A stretch of 64,000 bases of DNA, taken from Stappia sp. ES.058 (lineage in GTDB: Bacteria; Pseudomonadota; Alphaproteobacteria; Rhizobiales; Stappiaceae). The number at the start of each line of letters is the position of its first letter. Position 1 is the first letter of the stretch. The stretch lies in contig NZ_LT629784.1 of NCBI RefSeq assembly GCF_900105595.1, positions 1,922,001 through 1,986,000 of the forward strand, read 5' to 3'. Under the pieces are notes generated by a model. It had not been told where the DNA came from and made no database searches. It saw only the letters and a list, made by a program, of their open reading frames with translations. Both the position numbers and the translations under genes were made by a program. Shown here in pieces: positions 48,132 to 57,094 of this stretch.

Positions 48132-48781
48132 AAATATACCCGGCAGGCGGGAGCCGACCGGCGTTAAACGAGACTGAAATCAGGTCGCCTGCGTGTCGAG
48201 ACGAGTGCTAAAAAATGCGACGTAGCGTAATGCAAAGTGAGAGTGGCATCCCGACGATGCCGATGTAAAGCTGATAAACGGCACGGTGGGCGAATCGGGA
48301 TCGGCCCGGACCTGCCGACTTCGCGCCAGGACATGGCGGTCCCTCCCCTGATGATCGCACCCTTTGGCTAACCCACCGATCGTTGGACAGGATCTGGCGT
48401 AATTTGAGCTACTCGTGGCACCTGCAGATCGGGTTGGTTGATATCACTTCTCTGCCAATAGCCCAGCGCCAGCGGCTTGCCGCCCAGGGCTAAGTGAGGG
48501 CGCTGATAGTTGTAGAAGGTCATTTGCCGGCCACCGAAGAACGGGGGCTCAAGGAACACTGTCGATCCGCCGCATCATGGTGAGGCTCATCTCGTTCTCG
48601 CCCTTTGACGTGTAATAGAAAAATGAGCGCGCCAACGACGGCAGCTTGCATTGCTGCCCGATGGACAATTGGGGCGATCCCGCTTCACCAAGTCCGCGGT
48701 CACACGCTTTTGCTGCATTTTGCTACCTTGCCGTGCAACAATGGGCGCGTCTCAATCGCCTGGCGTTGCAATGGGGCACAC
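48132..48781. other. Region upstream of the AAA+ gene
   Basis: 650 bp that should contain the promoter of the AAA/SIR2 operon near 48140-48260. The middle is an IS3 transposase scrap (annotated separately), and the right part leads into csx16. No further gene is supported. Confidence 0.5.
48368..48559 (-). pseudogene. IS3-type transposase C-terminal scrap
   Basis: The frame contains FYNYQRPHLALGGKPLALGYW, the usual C-terminal end of IS3/IS481-type integrase-core transposases (YNxxRPHxALGxxxP), then an ordinary tail. The catalytic domain is absent upstream; only about 50 codons remain. Confidence 0.7.
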
Positions 48782-49195
48782 ATGACCGGCTATTTCGTTA
48801 CGCGCCACCAGGGCGCCCGGGAGTGCGCCGAACAGGAAGGTCTGGGCGAGGTCCGGCTGGTTTCGCATCTCGATCCGGAGACGCTCGGTCCGGGCGACAC
48901 GGTGCTGGGCACATTGCCCGTCCAGCTTGTCGCCGCCGTCAACGCCCGTCCGCGGGCGACGCCGACAAGCCCGCGCCCTCCCCGCAGAAAATGGCCCCAG
49001 AGAGCCCCGGGGGCGTTTCTGCAGGACTTCGGCGGCAAGGCCATCGATGACAGGGACGGCTTTCTCGAGGCGGAGGGCTTCACGACATGCAACTGGCGTC
49101 CGGCCTGCGAGGCGCTCGCCTATCATGCCTGCTGCTGTTCGAAGTCGACGGGTGACAGCATCCCGTTCCTGCCGTACTTGCGCTTCGGGTTGTAG
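48782..49195 (+). pseudogene. csx16: Csx16 (VVA1548 family) CRISPR-associated protein, 3' part disrupted
   Basis: From ATG 48782 the first 60 residues match Csx16 closely: TGYFVTRHQGARECAEQEGL, VSHLDPETLGPGDTVLGTLP, VQLVAAVNAR. After VNAR the sequence becomes Arg/Pro-rich and no longer Csx16-like, suggesting a frameshift or fusion; a later stretch FLQDFGGKAIDDRDGFLEAE looks protein-like but is not identified. The last 25 codons run antisense into the neighbouring IS3 element. Csx16 accompanies type III CRISPR systems; a ring-nuclease role has been proposed for the family. Confidence 0.72.
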
Positions 49196-50290
49196 AACAT
49201 CTCGATGTAGTCGAACACGTCCTGCCTTGCCTCCTCGCGTGTTCGGTAGGTCCTGCGCCGTATCCGCTCGCGCTTGAGGAGGTTGAAGAAGCTCTCCGCC
49301 ACGGCATTGTCGTGGCAGTTGCCGCGCCGTCTCATCGAGTGCTCAAGATTGTGGGCACGCAGAAACGCACACCAGTCCATGCTGGTGCACTGCGAGCCCT
49401 GATCCGAATGAACCAGCACCCTGTTCTTGAGCTTTCGACGCCACACCGCCATCAGCAATGCCTGCAGGACACCATCCGTCGTCTGCCGGCCCTGCAACTA
49501 CCAGCCGATGACGCGGCGCGAGAACAGGTCGATCACGACGGCCAGATAGGCAAAGCCCTCAAGTGTCCGGATGCAGGTGATATCTGTCACCCACGCCCTG
49601 TCCGGCGCATCGACATCGAACTGCCGGGCAAGGGTGTTGTCGATCACGACTGACGGCTTGCCGCCATAGGAACCGGGCCGACGCTTGTAGCCGATCCGCG
49701 CCTCGATCCCGGCCAGCCTGGCGAGACGAGCGATGCGGTTGGGACAGCACGTCTCTCCCTGATCGAGAAGGTCGTCATGCAGCTTGCGATAGCCGTAGAC
49801 CCTGCCGCTCTCCTACCAGGCCTTGCTGAGAAGCTCGGCCTGGCGAGCGTCTTCCCGAGCTCGCCTGCTCAGGGGGGTCTTCAGCCAGGCGTAGAAACCG
49901 CTGGGTTGGATGCGCAGGCAACGACACATCGTCCGAACAGTGAACTGCTGTCGATGCTCGGCAACGAACGCGTATCTCACTTTGCATCCTTGGCAAAATA
50001 CGCGGTGGCTCCTTTTAGGATGTCGCGCTCCTCGCTCACCCGCACAAACTCGTGCTTCAGGCGACGGCTCTCCGCAGACTGCCCGTCCTCGCTGGAGCTG
50101 GAAGAGGACTTCGAGAACTTCCTCTTCCAATCTCAAGGCGCATGCCGGCTGACATCCAGACGCCGGGAAACCTCCGCAACCGGATAACCCCGTTCGGCAA
50201 TCTACGCCACCGCGTCCCGTTTGAAACCGTCGCTGGAATTGGCTTTGCCCATGTCGGCCGCCTTGCGTCAAATTCAGGGAAGAAGGCGTC
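49110..50290 (-). mobile_element. IS3-family insertion sequence, inactive (ends approximate)
   Basis: orfA begins at 50253 (MGKANSSDGFKRDAVA) and hits TAG at once where a Gln or Trp is expected. orfB fragments follow: RYAFVAEHRQQFTVRTMCRCL to ELLSKAW-stop, then DAPDRAWVTDITCIRTLEGFAYLAVVID... to RVIGW-stop, then the intact last frame. At least three nonsense codons make it dead. Terminal repeats could not be fixed by eye. It interrupts the end of csx16. Confidence 0.78.
49123..49497 (-). pseudogene. IS3 OrfB, C-terminal catalytic part
   Basis: 124 codons with the second Asp (VLVHSDQGSQCTSMDW) and the Glu (NCHDNAVAESFFNLLKRE) of the DDE triad and the closing FYNPKRKYGRNGMLSPVDFE. A TAG immediately upstream (after RVIGW) separates it from the part carrying the first Asp. 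Confidence 0.85.
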
Positions 50291-50391
50291 TAGGAAACGA
50301 GGGGCTATTCAGTAAGAACACCGAGCCCGCGACCCGGCCCGCAACAGGTTCGATGCAGCAAGAAAAAGCGTTTCACGGTCCAAAGCCAACA

Positions 50392-50446
50392 CTTTAAAAG
50401 GCCTTTAACGGCACTTTGAGCGGTCTTTAAAGCCCCTTTAAAACAA
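50392..50446. repeat. Five CTTTRA boxes at exact 11-bp spacing
   Basis: CTTTAA at 50392, 50403, 50425 and 50436 and CTTTGA at 50414; every box starts exactly 11 bp after the previous one. Units: CTTTAAAAGGC, CTTTAACGGCA, CTTTGAGCGGT, CTTTAAAGCCC, CTTTAAAACAA. Only the left half of each unit is conserved, as expected for a helically phased protein-binding array rather than fresh tandem duplication. Confidence 0.7.
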
Positions 50447-50475
50447 AGCCGGATTTGCCGAAAAATTGTAGAATG

Positions 50476-50499
50476 AAATTCCAATAACGGTTGGAATTT
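50476..50499. repeat. AT-rich 9-bp inverted repeat
   Basis: AAATTCCAA-TAACGG-TTGGAATTT, perfect arms and 6-nt loop, with another TTGGAA at 50509. No T tract follows, so it looks more like an operator or a weak 3' hairpin of the leftward gene than a terminator. Confidence 0.5.
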
Positions 50500-50685
50500 A
50501 CGCAGCAATTGGAACGCGGCTCGACGCGCGGCGTTTCCAACGGACCCTTATCGAGACGAGAAAGGCCGACAAACGACCACTTGCGGTTCGCCTCAAGTTG
50601 GGAGCAGCAATGTAGAATTACACCACGTTGACGGGCCGCGCCCACGGCATCGCAAGATCAAATTTGGGAGACATGCCGATCTGGC

Positions 50686-51324
50686 TCACCCGTTTATCTC
50701 CGCGATGAGTTCATCCGTGGTCATCTGTCGGCAATAGCCGTTGATCGTCTTGAGCGAATTGTCGTGACGTTCCTGGGTGTAGGTCAGGCAGGCGTCGGTG
50801 ACATGGGTCACGAGATAGCCCAGATCGCAGGCATCGCGAACCGCGCTTTCAACGCATTGATCCGTCACCAGGCCCGAAATCACGATCTGTTTGACGCCAA
50901 GATTGCGCAAGATGTAGTCGATATGGGTCGAGACAAACACCGATGAGGAGGTCTTCCGAAGAATGATTTCGTCGCCTTCCGGAGCAATTGCGTCAAGCAC
51001 CTTGCCGTCCCACGACCCCTTGGGCACATTGAAACCGGTAATCTTGTAATCAAGACTGCGGTCCCGGCCGTCCGCGGTGAGGCTTTCGATTACAGTGTAC
51101 ATCACCTCGATATCGCGCTTGCGGAATGCGGATTGCAGGCGCTGCATGTTGGGCAGGGTCTCGCGCTCGAATTTTTCAAAGAACCAGCCGCAGCTGTCAT
51201 TGAACTCTTCTTGCGGCAAGTCCTTGAATTCTCCGCCATCCCGGCGTGCACAAAAATTCTGCACATCTATGAAAAGTAGCGCCGAAGAAGCAGGATCCAG
51301 CGGCAGGTTACGAGAGAGTTGCAT
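50686..51324 (-). CDS. Isochorismatase-like cysteine hydrolase
   Basis: 212 aa from ATG 51324 (MQLSRNLPLDPASSALLFID). The family triad is complete: Asp in LLFIDVQNF, Lys in EIILRKTSSSVF, Cys in GLVTDQCVESAVRDA. The superfamily includes N-carbamoyl and amide hydrolases as well as isochorismatases. It overlaps the end of the N-formylglutamate-amidohydrolase-like gene by 17 bp, so the two form a leftward operon. In this cluster an amidase or carbamoyl-hydrolase role is the best inference. Confidence 0.85.
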   Translation of the reverse strand: MQLSRNLPLDPASSALLFIDVQNFCARRDGGEFKDLPQEEFNDSCGWFFEKFERETLPNMQRLQSAFRKRDIEVMYTVIESLTADGRDRSLDYKITGFNVPKGSWDGKVLDAIAPEGDEIILRKTSSSVFVSTHIDYILRNLGVKQIVISGLVTDQCVESAVRDACDLGYLVTHVTDACLTYTQERHDNSLKTINGYCRQMTTDELIAEING

Positions 51325-52105
51325 TATCGGCTTCCATAAACTGAGACAAAAGATCGTAAATCCGAGCGCTCCACTGCTGGCAGTCATCGTCGGTGAGAAG
51401 ATGGTCGTTGCGCACTTCAATTAGACTGTGCGCTATTTGCCGCTTCTCCGCGCAAACCGGAATATACCAGTCGGTTGCATCTTCAATTCTGTATGGCTCG
51501 TTGTCGCCGATCACCAGGGAGGGCCACAGCCGCGTGGCAAGTTGAACCAGATCATTGCCGCGACTCATCGGCTGGCGATAGAGAAAACCAATATCCCATG
51601 GCCGCGCCATGCCATTCATGAAAGGTGTGAAGCTGTGGATCGAACATGTGAAACGCAGATTCTGCCTGGCAATTTGCGCTTCGCTGGCCGTTGCAAACGG
51701 CTCGAAGATTTCGCGAATTCTTGCATTGTTTTGCAAGTGCGTCTGATGCTGGTTGCCGGGAATTTCCACCTGATCGCTGATTGCAGGAATTGACTGAGCC
51801 GTACCGGGCGGCCTGTTGCAGTCAATTACCAGGCGGCTGTAGCGTTGCAGGATAAGCGTACAGCCGAAGCGGGCCGCCAAGTTCCGGGCCAAATTCTCGG
51901 TGCCGATATCATAGGCGATATGCTGGGCGAGCTGTTCGTCTGTCAGCCCGAGAGACCCGAGTTTCTGCGGGATTTTCCGGCCTGCATGCTCGCAAATCAG
52001 GAGAATTGGGCTCGTTGAATCAGCGTTGACGATTTCAACCGGCTCGGGGTCCGCCCGTCGGCTCAACAGCTCTTCAGATGATGCCAATTCCCACGACGAG
52101 CTCAA
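51308..52105 (-). CDS. N-formylglutamate amidohydrolase family protein
   Basis: 265 aa. Motif LLICEHAGRKIPQKLGSLGL near residue 36 and the conserved RYSRLVIDCNRPPG and SIHSFTPFMNG segments are those of the HutG-type N-formylglutamate amidohydrolase family (Pfam FGase). The TTG start at 52105 has GGGAGG 5 nt upstream; no ATG lies before the conserved part. Divergent from the RpiR regulator. The true substrate may be another N-formyl or N-acyl amino acid. Confidence 0.85.
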   Translation of the reverse strand: MSSSWELASSEELLSRRADPEPVEIVNADSTSPILLICEHAGRKIPQKLGSLGLTDEQLAQHIAYDIGTENLARNLAARFGCTLILQRYSRLVIDCNRPPGTAQSIPAISDQVEIPGNQHQTHLQNNARIREIFEPFATASEAQIARQNLRFTCSIHSFTPFMNGMARPWDIGFLYRQPMSRGNDLVQLATRLWPSLVIGDNEPYRIEDATDWYIPVCAEKRQIAHSLIEVRNDHLLTDDDCQQWSARIYDLLSQFMEADNATLS

Positions 52106-52242
52106 AACCGCCTCCCATTTTCACCTCACGTTTATGATCGAACAGTGCAAAAACATTCTATCAAATTCAAGGCAAAAATTATGTTTGACATATTTTTTTC
52201 ATATTGCTTAGCTGGCGGTTATTGGGCTGCAAAAAGGGCATC

Positions 52243-53094
52243 GTGGTGGAAATTCGTCACTTGATGGAGGACATGATCGAACGGCTGACGCCGGCCGAGC
52301 GCCAGCTCAAATCTGTCCTGATGGCGGATTATCCCTTTGCTGGCCTCGAGCCCATTCAGGAGTTGTCACGCAAGGCGGGAGTTTCGGCGCCCTCCATTTC
52401 CCGGTTTGTGACAAAAATCGGATTTTCCGGGTTTCAGGAGTTTCAGCAGAAGCTCGTGCAGGAACTCAAGCAGGGCAACCGATCTCCGATTGATTTGCGC
52501 GATGGCCAGACGGCTGGTCAGGAAGCCTCTCTCCTGTCCTATCTGCAGCGTATCGAAACATTGAATTCGGAACTGGCGGAGCGGGTGTCGCCAGCGCAGT
52601 TCGATAGGGTCTGCCAGCTCCTGGGCGATTCCAAACGGCGGATCTACATGATCGGCGGCAGGATGAGCGACTCGATTGCTGGGTTTTTCGTCCGGCATTT
52701 GTGTCAGATCCGCAAGGACGTCTTCCACATCCCCGCTGATCCGGAAACCTGGCCGGAATACCTTTTGCGGCTTCGCCCGAAAGACATAGTGCTTGTCATC
52801 GATTTCCGGCGCTATCAGGCCAGTCTCGAGCGGCTGTCCATTCAGGTTCGCACCTGCAAGGCCCAGACGATCGTCATTACGGATCAATGGATCAGCCCAT
52901 GTGCAAAAGGGGCGAGTGAGCTGATTTCGGTGCCAATCGGTTCAGGAACGTTGTGGGACAGCTACGTGCCCGCATTCGCCCTCGTCGAGGCATTGCTGAT
53001 TCCGCTGGCGGAAATGGATTGGGATGCAACGAAGGCACGAATTGCTCAATGGGACGAGATGCGCGACGAGCCGACCGTCGGAATTGGGGAGTGA
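52243..53094 (+). CDS. RpiR/MurR family transcriptional regulator
   Basis: 283 aa from GTG 52243; a TTG-type start further up at 52204 is possible. The N-terminal HTH_6 domain is LTPAERQLKSVLMADYPFAG ... LSRKAGVSAPSISRFVTKIG, and the C-terminal SIS sugar-isomerase-like sensor domain starts near residue 120 (RRIYMIGGRMSDSIAGFFV). Divergent from the two hydrolase genes, it probably controls both directions. The 140-bp gap is AT-rich with a TTTGACA box, but no firm operator. Confidence 0.88.
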   Translation: MVEIRHLMEDMIERLTPAERQLKSVLMADYPFAGLEPIQELSRKAGVSAPSISRFVTKIGFSGFQEFQQKLVQELKQGNRSPIDLRDGQTAGQEASLLSYLQRIETLNSELAERVSPAQFDRVCQLLGDSKRRIYMIGGRMSDSIAGFFVRHLCQIRKDVFHIPADPETWPEYLLRLRPKDIVLVIDFRRYQASLERLSIQVRTCKAQTIVITDQWISPCAKGASELISVPIGSGTLWDSYVPAFALVEALLIPLAEMDWDATKARIAQWDEMRDEPTVGIGE

Positions 53095-53100
53095 CGCTGA

Positions 53101-54414
53101 ATGAATTCAGATGAAAGCAAGTTGGTTTTTGTTGCAACATCGGATCTCGCCGGTCTGGTGCGCGGCAAGTCTTTTCCGGTTTCCGAATGGAAAAAACGCA
53201 GCCTGCGCGGTGTCGGCTGGACGCCGACCAATGTGCAGATAACCTGTTTCGACACGATCGCGGACAGCCCGTTCGGCTCGCTTGGCGACCTGGCACTGAT
53301 CCCCGAGGCTGGCACTCGGTTTCAAATGGGTGATCCGGGCAATGCTTTGGATATTGCTCTTGGCGACATCCAAAGCCTGGAGGGTGAACCGTGGGATTTT
53401 TGCACGCGCTCGCATGCCAAGCGGGCTTTGCGGGAATTGCATGAACTGGCGGGTGCGACTGTCCTGTCGGCATTCGAGCATGAATTCCAGCTGAAAGACG
53501 GACCGGCTCGCCCGGGCGATTCATTCGGCCTGAAAGGTTTCAGAGACGGGCAAGCCTGGGCAGAAGCCTTGATTGCCGAATTGGACCGGACCAGTTGCAA
53601 GCCAGACACCTTCATGAAGGAATACGGCCCGTCCCAGTATGAAATCACCAATAAACCGGCGACCGGAATCACCGCCGCTGACAATGCGGTTATCCTGCGC
53701 ATCCTGACTGATGACGTGTTGCATCGCTTTGGTGTCGGCTCAAGCTTCTCGCCGATCCTTGACCCCGATAGCGTCGGAAACGGAGTACACATTCACTTCA
53801 GTTTTATTGATGATCAGGACAATCCGCTAACGCACGATGTGGCCGATCCTCACGGAATGAGTGCGTTGACCCGTCACTTTATTGGCGGTGTGCTGAAATA
53901 TCTTGATCAGATAATGGCGCTTCTGGCGCCATCGGAAATCAGCTACCTGCGCTTGACGCCGCATCGCTGGAGCGCCGCATTCAACAATCTCGGCTATCGC
54001 GACCGGGAAGCTTCCGTACGCATCTGTCCGGTTTCAAGCCGGGACAGCGAGGCAATAGCCAGACAATACAATTTTGAAGTCCGTGCAGTAGATGCAGCCG
54101 CCAGCCCGTATCTCGCCTATGCCGCACTTCTGTTTGCCGGCACACAGGGCGTTCGCGACGGTCTCGAACCACCAGCACCGACCGAGGAAGACCTGTCCCT
54201 GCTCGGGCCTGAAGCTCTGGCCGAACGCGGCTTCCGGCGTCTTCCGCAAAGCCTGAAAGAAGCACTCGACACGATGGACAGATCCCAGTCGGTGCGAAGC
54301 TGGTTCGGTGATGAATTCGTCAATGTCTACCTTGATCACAAAAAGCAGGAGATGACCGAGCTCGAGGGTCTTGATTGGCAGGAAAAGTGCAACCTCTACA
54401 AGGAAGTCTACTAG
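53101..54414 (+). CDS. Glutamine synthetase family protein (GlnA-like ligase)
   Basis: 437 aa. Metal and substrate motifs of the GS fold: SAFEHEFQL, KEYGPSQYEI, GNGVHIHFSF, and LTPHRWSAAFNNLGYRDREASVRI. The sequence is shorter and diverged from GlnA at the N-terminus, like the GlnT/PuuA-type gamma-glutamyl-amine synthetases. GGGGAG upstream overlaps the end of the regulator gene. It is followed without spacing by the ABC ATPase. It likely ligates glutamate to an amine or assimilates released ammonia. Confidence 0.88.
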   Translation: MNSDESKLVFVATSDLAGLVRGKSFPVSEWKKRSLRGVGWTPTNVQITCFDTIADSPFGSLGDLALIPEAGTRFQMGDPGNALDIALGDIQSLEGEPWDFCTRSHAKRALRELHELAGATVLSAFEHEFQLKDGPARPGDSFGLKGFRDGQAWAEALIAELDRTSCKPDTFMKEYGPSQYEITNKPATGITAADNAVILRILTDDVLHRFGVGSSFSPILDPDSVGNGVHIHFSFIDDQDNPLTHDVADPHGMSALTRHFIGGVLKYLDQIMALLAPSEISYLRLTPHRWSAAFNNLGYRDREASVRICPVSSRDSEAIARQYNFEVRAVDAAASPYLAYAALLFAGTQGVRDGLEPPAPTEEDLSLLGPEALAERGFRRLPQSLKEALDTMDRSQSVRSWFGDEFVNVYLDHKKQEMTELEGLDWQEKCNLYKEVY

Positions 54415-55128
54415 ATGCTGGAAATCCGGGGGGTATCCAAGAGCTTCGGAGGTGTAAAGGCCGTTGATGGCGTCAGCTTCATGGTCGAGGCGAACGAAAT
54501 TCATGGTTTGATTGGCCCGAATGGTGCCGGCAAGACCACCATGATCAATCTCATTTCGGGTTTGTTGAAGCTGAGCGCCGGAGAAATCCTGCTTGAAGGC
54601 AAACCCATTCAGGATCTGTCCGCCCATGAGAAGGCCCGTATCGGGGTGGCGCGGACGTTTCAGAACCTGCGCCTGTTTGCCAACCTGTCGGTTCGCCGCA
54701 ACATCGAGGTGGCGGAAAGCGAGCACTCGGGAAAGCCTGACCACGATCCGGATCTGATCGAGGATGCAATCGACAGGTTCGGGTTGCGAGGCGATGTGGA
54801 CCAATCACCCAGAAACCTTCCGTACGGCCAAATGCGGCGGCTCGAAATTGTTCGCGCCTTGGCGCTGAGACCAAAGGTGCTGATGCTGGACGAACCGGCC
54901 GCAGGCATGAACCCCGACGAAACCGATCAGCTCTTTAAAAACCTCACCTGGCTCAGGGAACGGCATACCTGCGCAATCATCCTTATCGAACACGATCTGA
55001 AATTCATTTTGTCCGCCTGCGAAAAGCTGACGGTCATGAACATGGGCAGCGTCGTGGCCTCTGGCCTGCCCGACGATGTGACGAAAAATCCAGAGGTCAT
55101 AAATGCGTATCTAGGAAAAGGCGCATAA
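54415..55128 (+). CDS. Branched-chain-type ABC transporter ATPase (LivG-like)
   Basis: 237 aa. Walker A GPNGAGKTTMINLISG, signature variant NLPYGQMRRLEIVRALAL and Walker B VLMLDEPAAGMNPDE, with the C-terminal DDVTKNPEVINAYLGKGA tail of LivG proteins. ATG follows the glutamine-synthetase-like stop directly (TAGATG). Part of the import complex with the genes downstream. Confidence 0.92.
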   Translation: MLEIRGVSKSFGGVKAVDGVSFMVEANEIHGLIGPNGAGKTTMINLISGLLKLSAGEILLEGKPIQDLSAHEKARIGVARTFQNLRLFANLSVRRNIEVAESEHSGKPDHDPDLIEDAIDRFGLRGDVDQSPRNLPYGQMRRLEIVRALALRPKVLMLDEPAAGMNPDETDQLFKNLTWLRERHTCAIILIEHDLKFILSACEKLTVMNMGSVVASGLPDDVTKNPEVINAYLGKGA

Positions 55129-55147
55129 CAATATCCGGAGCAAACTC

Positions 55148-56317
55148 ATGAGCATTCAGCACACATTGAAAAATGCATTGATGGCGACAACGGTCGGTTT
55201 GGCTGCAATGACAGGGACAGCCTACGCTGCAGACACCATCAAGATCGGACTGCCCGTTCCGCTGACCGGTGACTACGCACCCTACAATGAAGTCGATGGC
55301 GCCAAATGCATGGCGGAGATGATCAACCGTGACGGCGGCATCGGCGGCCGCGATCTCGAACTTCTGGTCCAGGACACCGGGTCTGACACGCAGTCGGCGA
55401 TTTCTCTGACCGAGAAATTTGTGGGCCAGGGAGCTATCGCCATCAGCACGATCCCGTTCTCCGACACCATGATCCCGGTCGCCCAGATCGCTGGCGCAAG
55501 TGGCGTCACGGTGATCCAGTCGCAGAGCACGCAGGTCGAAATGCACGGCGGTGTGGTCGACAACTTTCTCACCAATGTCTCTCCGGATCCCTATACCGCC
55601 ACAGCCGCAGCCAATTACGCGCTCGCGCAAGGCGTAAAGAATATTGCGATCTTCACCTCTGATGATGGCGGCTCCTGGTCTGCCAAGACCCCGGAATGGT
55701 TTGCCGAAGTCATTGAGGCCAATGGCGGCAAGCTTCAGGCAAAGCTCAACTACACCTCCGGCACGACGGACTGGAGCCCGCAAATTGCCGAGCTAAAGGC
55801 GCTCGATCCGGCACCCGATGCCGTCTACATTTCCTGGGCAATGCCAGACATCGGCATCTTGATCCGGCAAATGCGCTCGGCCGGCCTCGACGCCTGGGTG
55901 GTTGGTTCCGACGGCTTCGACGATCCATCCCTCGACGCACTGGCAAAGGAAGATCCGGCAATCCTGAACAAGGTGTTCTTCGGCACGCTTGCCCCGGCGG
56001 TTCCTGGCAGCCGGATCGAAGCGTTCCAGAAAGCTTGTGCGGAAATCGACATGCCTGTCAGCGGCCTGTTTCCTTCGCTTGGCGCGGACATGATCAAGAT
56101 CATGGCTTACGGAATCGAGAAAGCCGGCGGCGACGATCCGGCAGCTATTCGTGAAGCGATCCGCAGCGCCGACAGCATCCCGGTCATGTCGGTTGATTCA
56201 ATCTCCTTCAAGGACACCAAGAGCTTCGCGCTGCGCGAAATCCCGGTTGTCGGCTTCAAGGATGGAGTGCGATCAGTGGTCTCCCAGGAGATCCCGTCCA
56301 ACGCGCCGTCGTTCTGA
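55148..56317 (+). CDS. Branched-chain-type ABC transporter periplasmic binding protein (LivK-like)
   Basis: 389 aa. The signal peptide ends in TGTAYA before ADTIKIGLPVPLTGDYAPYN. Type I periplasmic-binding fold (Peripla_BP_6) with GIGGRDLELLVQDTGSD and NYTSGTTDWSPQIAELKA. It defines the transporter's specificity; the presence of amidases nearby suggests an amide, urea-like or N-acyl compound rather than leucine. Confidence 0.92.
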   Translation: MSIQHTLKNALMATTVGLAAMTGTAYAADTIKIGLPVPLTGDYAPYNEVDGAKCMAEMINRDGGIGGRDLELLVQDTGSDTQSAISLTEKFVGQGAIAISTIPFSDTMIPVAQIAGASGVTVIQSQSTQVEMHGGVVDNFLTNVSPDPYTATAAANYALAQGVKNIAIFTSDDGGSWSAKTPEWFAEVIEANGGKLQAKLNYTSGTTDWSPQIAELKALDPAPDAVYISWAMPDIGILIRQMRSAGLDAWVVGSDGFDDPSLDALAKEDPAILNKVFFGTLAPAVPGSRIEAFQKACAEIDMPVSGLFPSLGADMIKIMAYGIEKAGGDDPAAIREAIRSADSIPVMSVDSISFKDTKSFALREIPVVGFKDGVRSVVSQEIPSNAPSF

Positions 56318-56386
56318 TAGCGCGCCGATCAAAAGCTTTCCGGGCTCCGGCCCGGCAAGCTCACTCTCGAAGTGAAGAAGACGCGG

Positions 56387-57094
56387 ATGCTTGAAGTCAG
56401 TCAACTCAAAGTGTTTCACGGTGTTATCGAAGCCGTGCACGGGATCGATGTATCTGTATCCGAGGGCCAGTGCGTTTCGCTTCTGGGTCCGAACGGAGCG
56501 GGAAAGACGTCGACGCTGTCGGCGATCACCGGGACAGCGAAATCCGCCGGCACCATGACTCTTCTCGGCGATGACATCACGCGCCTTTCGATCGAGGAAC
56601 GCTGCAGAAAAGGCATCGCCATCTCTCCGGAGGGGCGCCGAATTTTCTCCAACCTTTCGGTGCGTGACAATATGAACATGGGCGGCGCGAGGCGAACCGA
56701 CAAGGCCGCGCTGGCTTCGGAGATCTCCGAGTGGTTCGAGCGGTTTCCGATATTGGGCGAACGCGCCGAGCAGATGGCGGGAACCCTTTCCGGCGGGGAG
56801 CAGCAGATGCTCGCCATCGCGCGCGCGTTGCTGTCACGTCCACGAATTCTGCTTCTCGATGAGCCGTCCCTCGGACTGGCGCCGCAGATTGTCGCCAAGA
56901 TTTTCGACATCATCCGCGAACTCAAATCGCGCGGGATGACCATCCTGCTGGTCGAACAGAATGCCGCTGCGGCAATCGGCCTTTCTGACAAGGTCTACAT
57001 CCTCAACAATGGCCTGATATCCCGAGAGGGCACAGCCGACGAGTTCGGCGATGGCAGCGATCTGATGGACGAGCTGACAGGAGTGCACAGCTGA
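56387..57094 (+). CDS. Branched-chain-type ABC transporter ATPase (LivF-like)
   Basis: 235 aa from ATG 56387 (MLEVSQLKVFHGVIEAVHG); a GTG at 56372 is an alternative. Walker A GPNGAGKTSTLSAITG, signature GTLSGGEQQMLAIARAL, Walker B ILLLDEPSLGLAP, LivF-type ending EFGDGSDLMDELTGVHS. Its stop overlaps the livH-like ATG at 57094. Confidence 0.92.
   Translation: MLEVSQLKVFHGVIEAVHGIDVSVSEGQCVSLLGPNGAGKTSTLSAITGTAKSAGTMTLLGDDITRLSIEERCRKGIAISPEGRRIFSNLSVRDNMNMGGARRTDKAALASEISEWFERFPILGERAEQMAGTLSGGEQQMLAIARALLSRPRILLLDEPSLGLAPQIVAKIFDIIRELKSRGMTILLVEQNAAAAIGLSDKVYILNNGLISREGTADEFGDGSDLMDELTGVHS

Larger units (their letters stand above)
50291..50685. other. Intergenic region with phased repeats and a palindrome
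   Basis: 395 bp without a gene between the IS3 element and the end of the isochorismatase-like gene. Contains the 11-bp repeats and the AT-rich palindrome listed separately. It marks the right edge of the accessory block. Confidence 0.6.

Noticed and set aside
49080..50300. Exact ends of the second IS3 element
   Set aside because: No convincing pair of terminal inverted repeats could be matched by eye, so only approximate limits are given.
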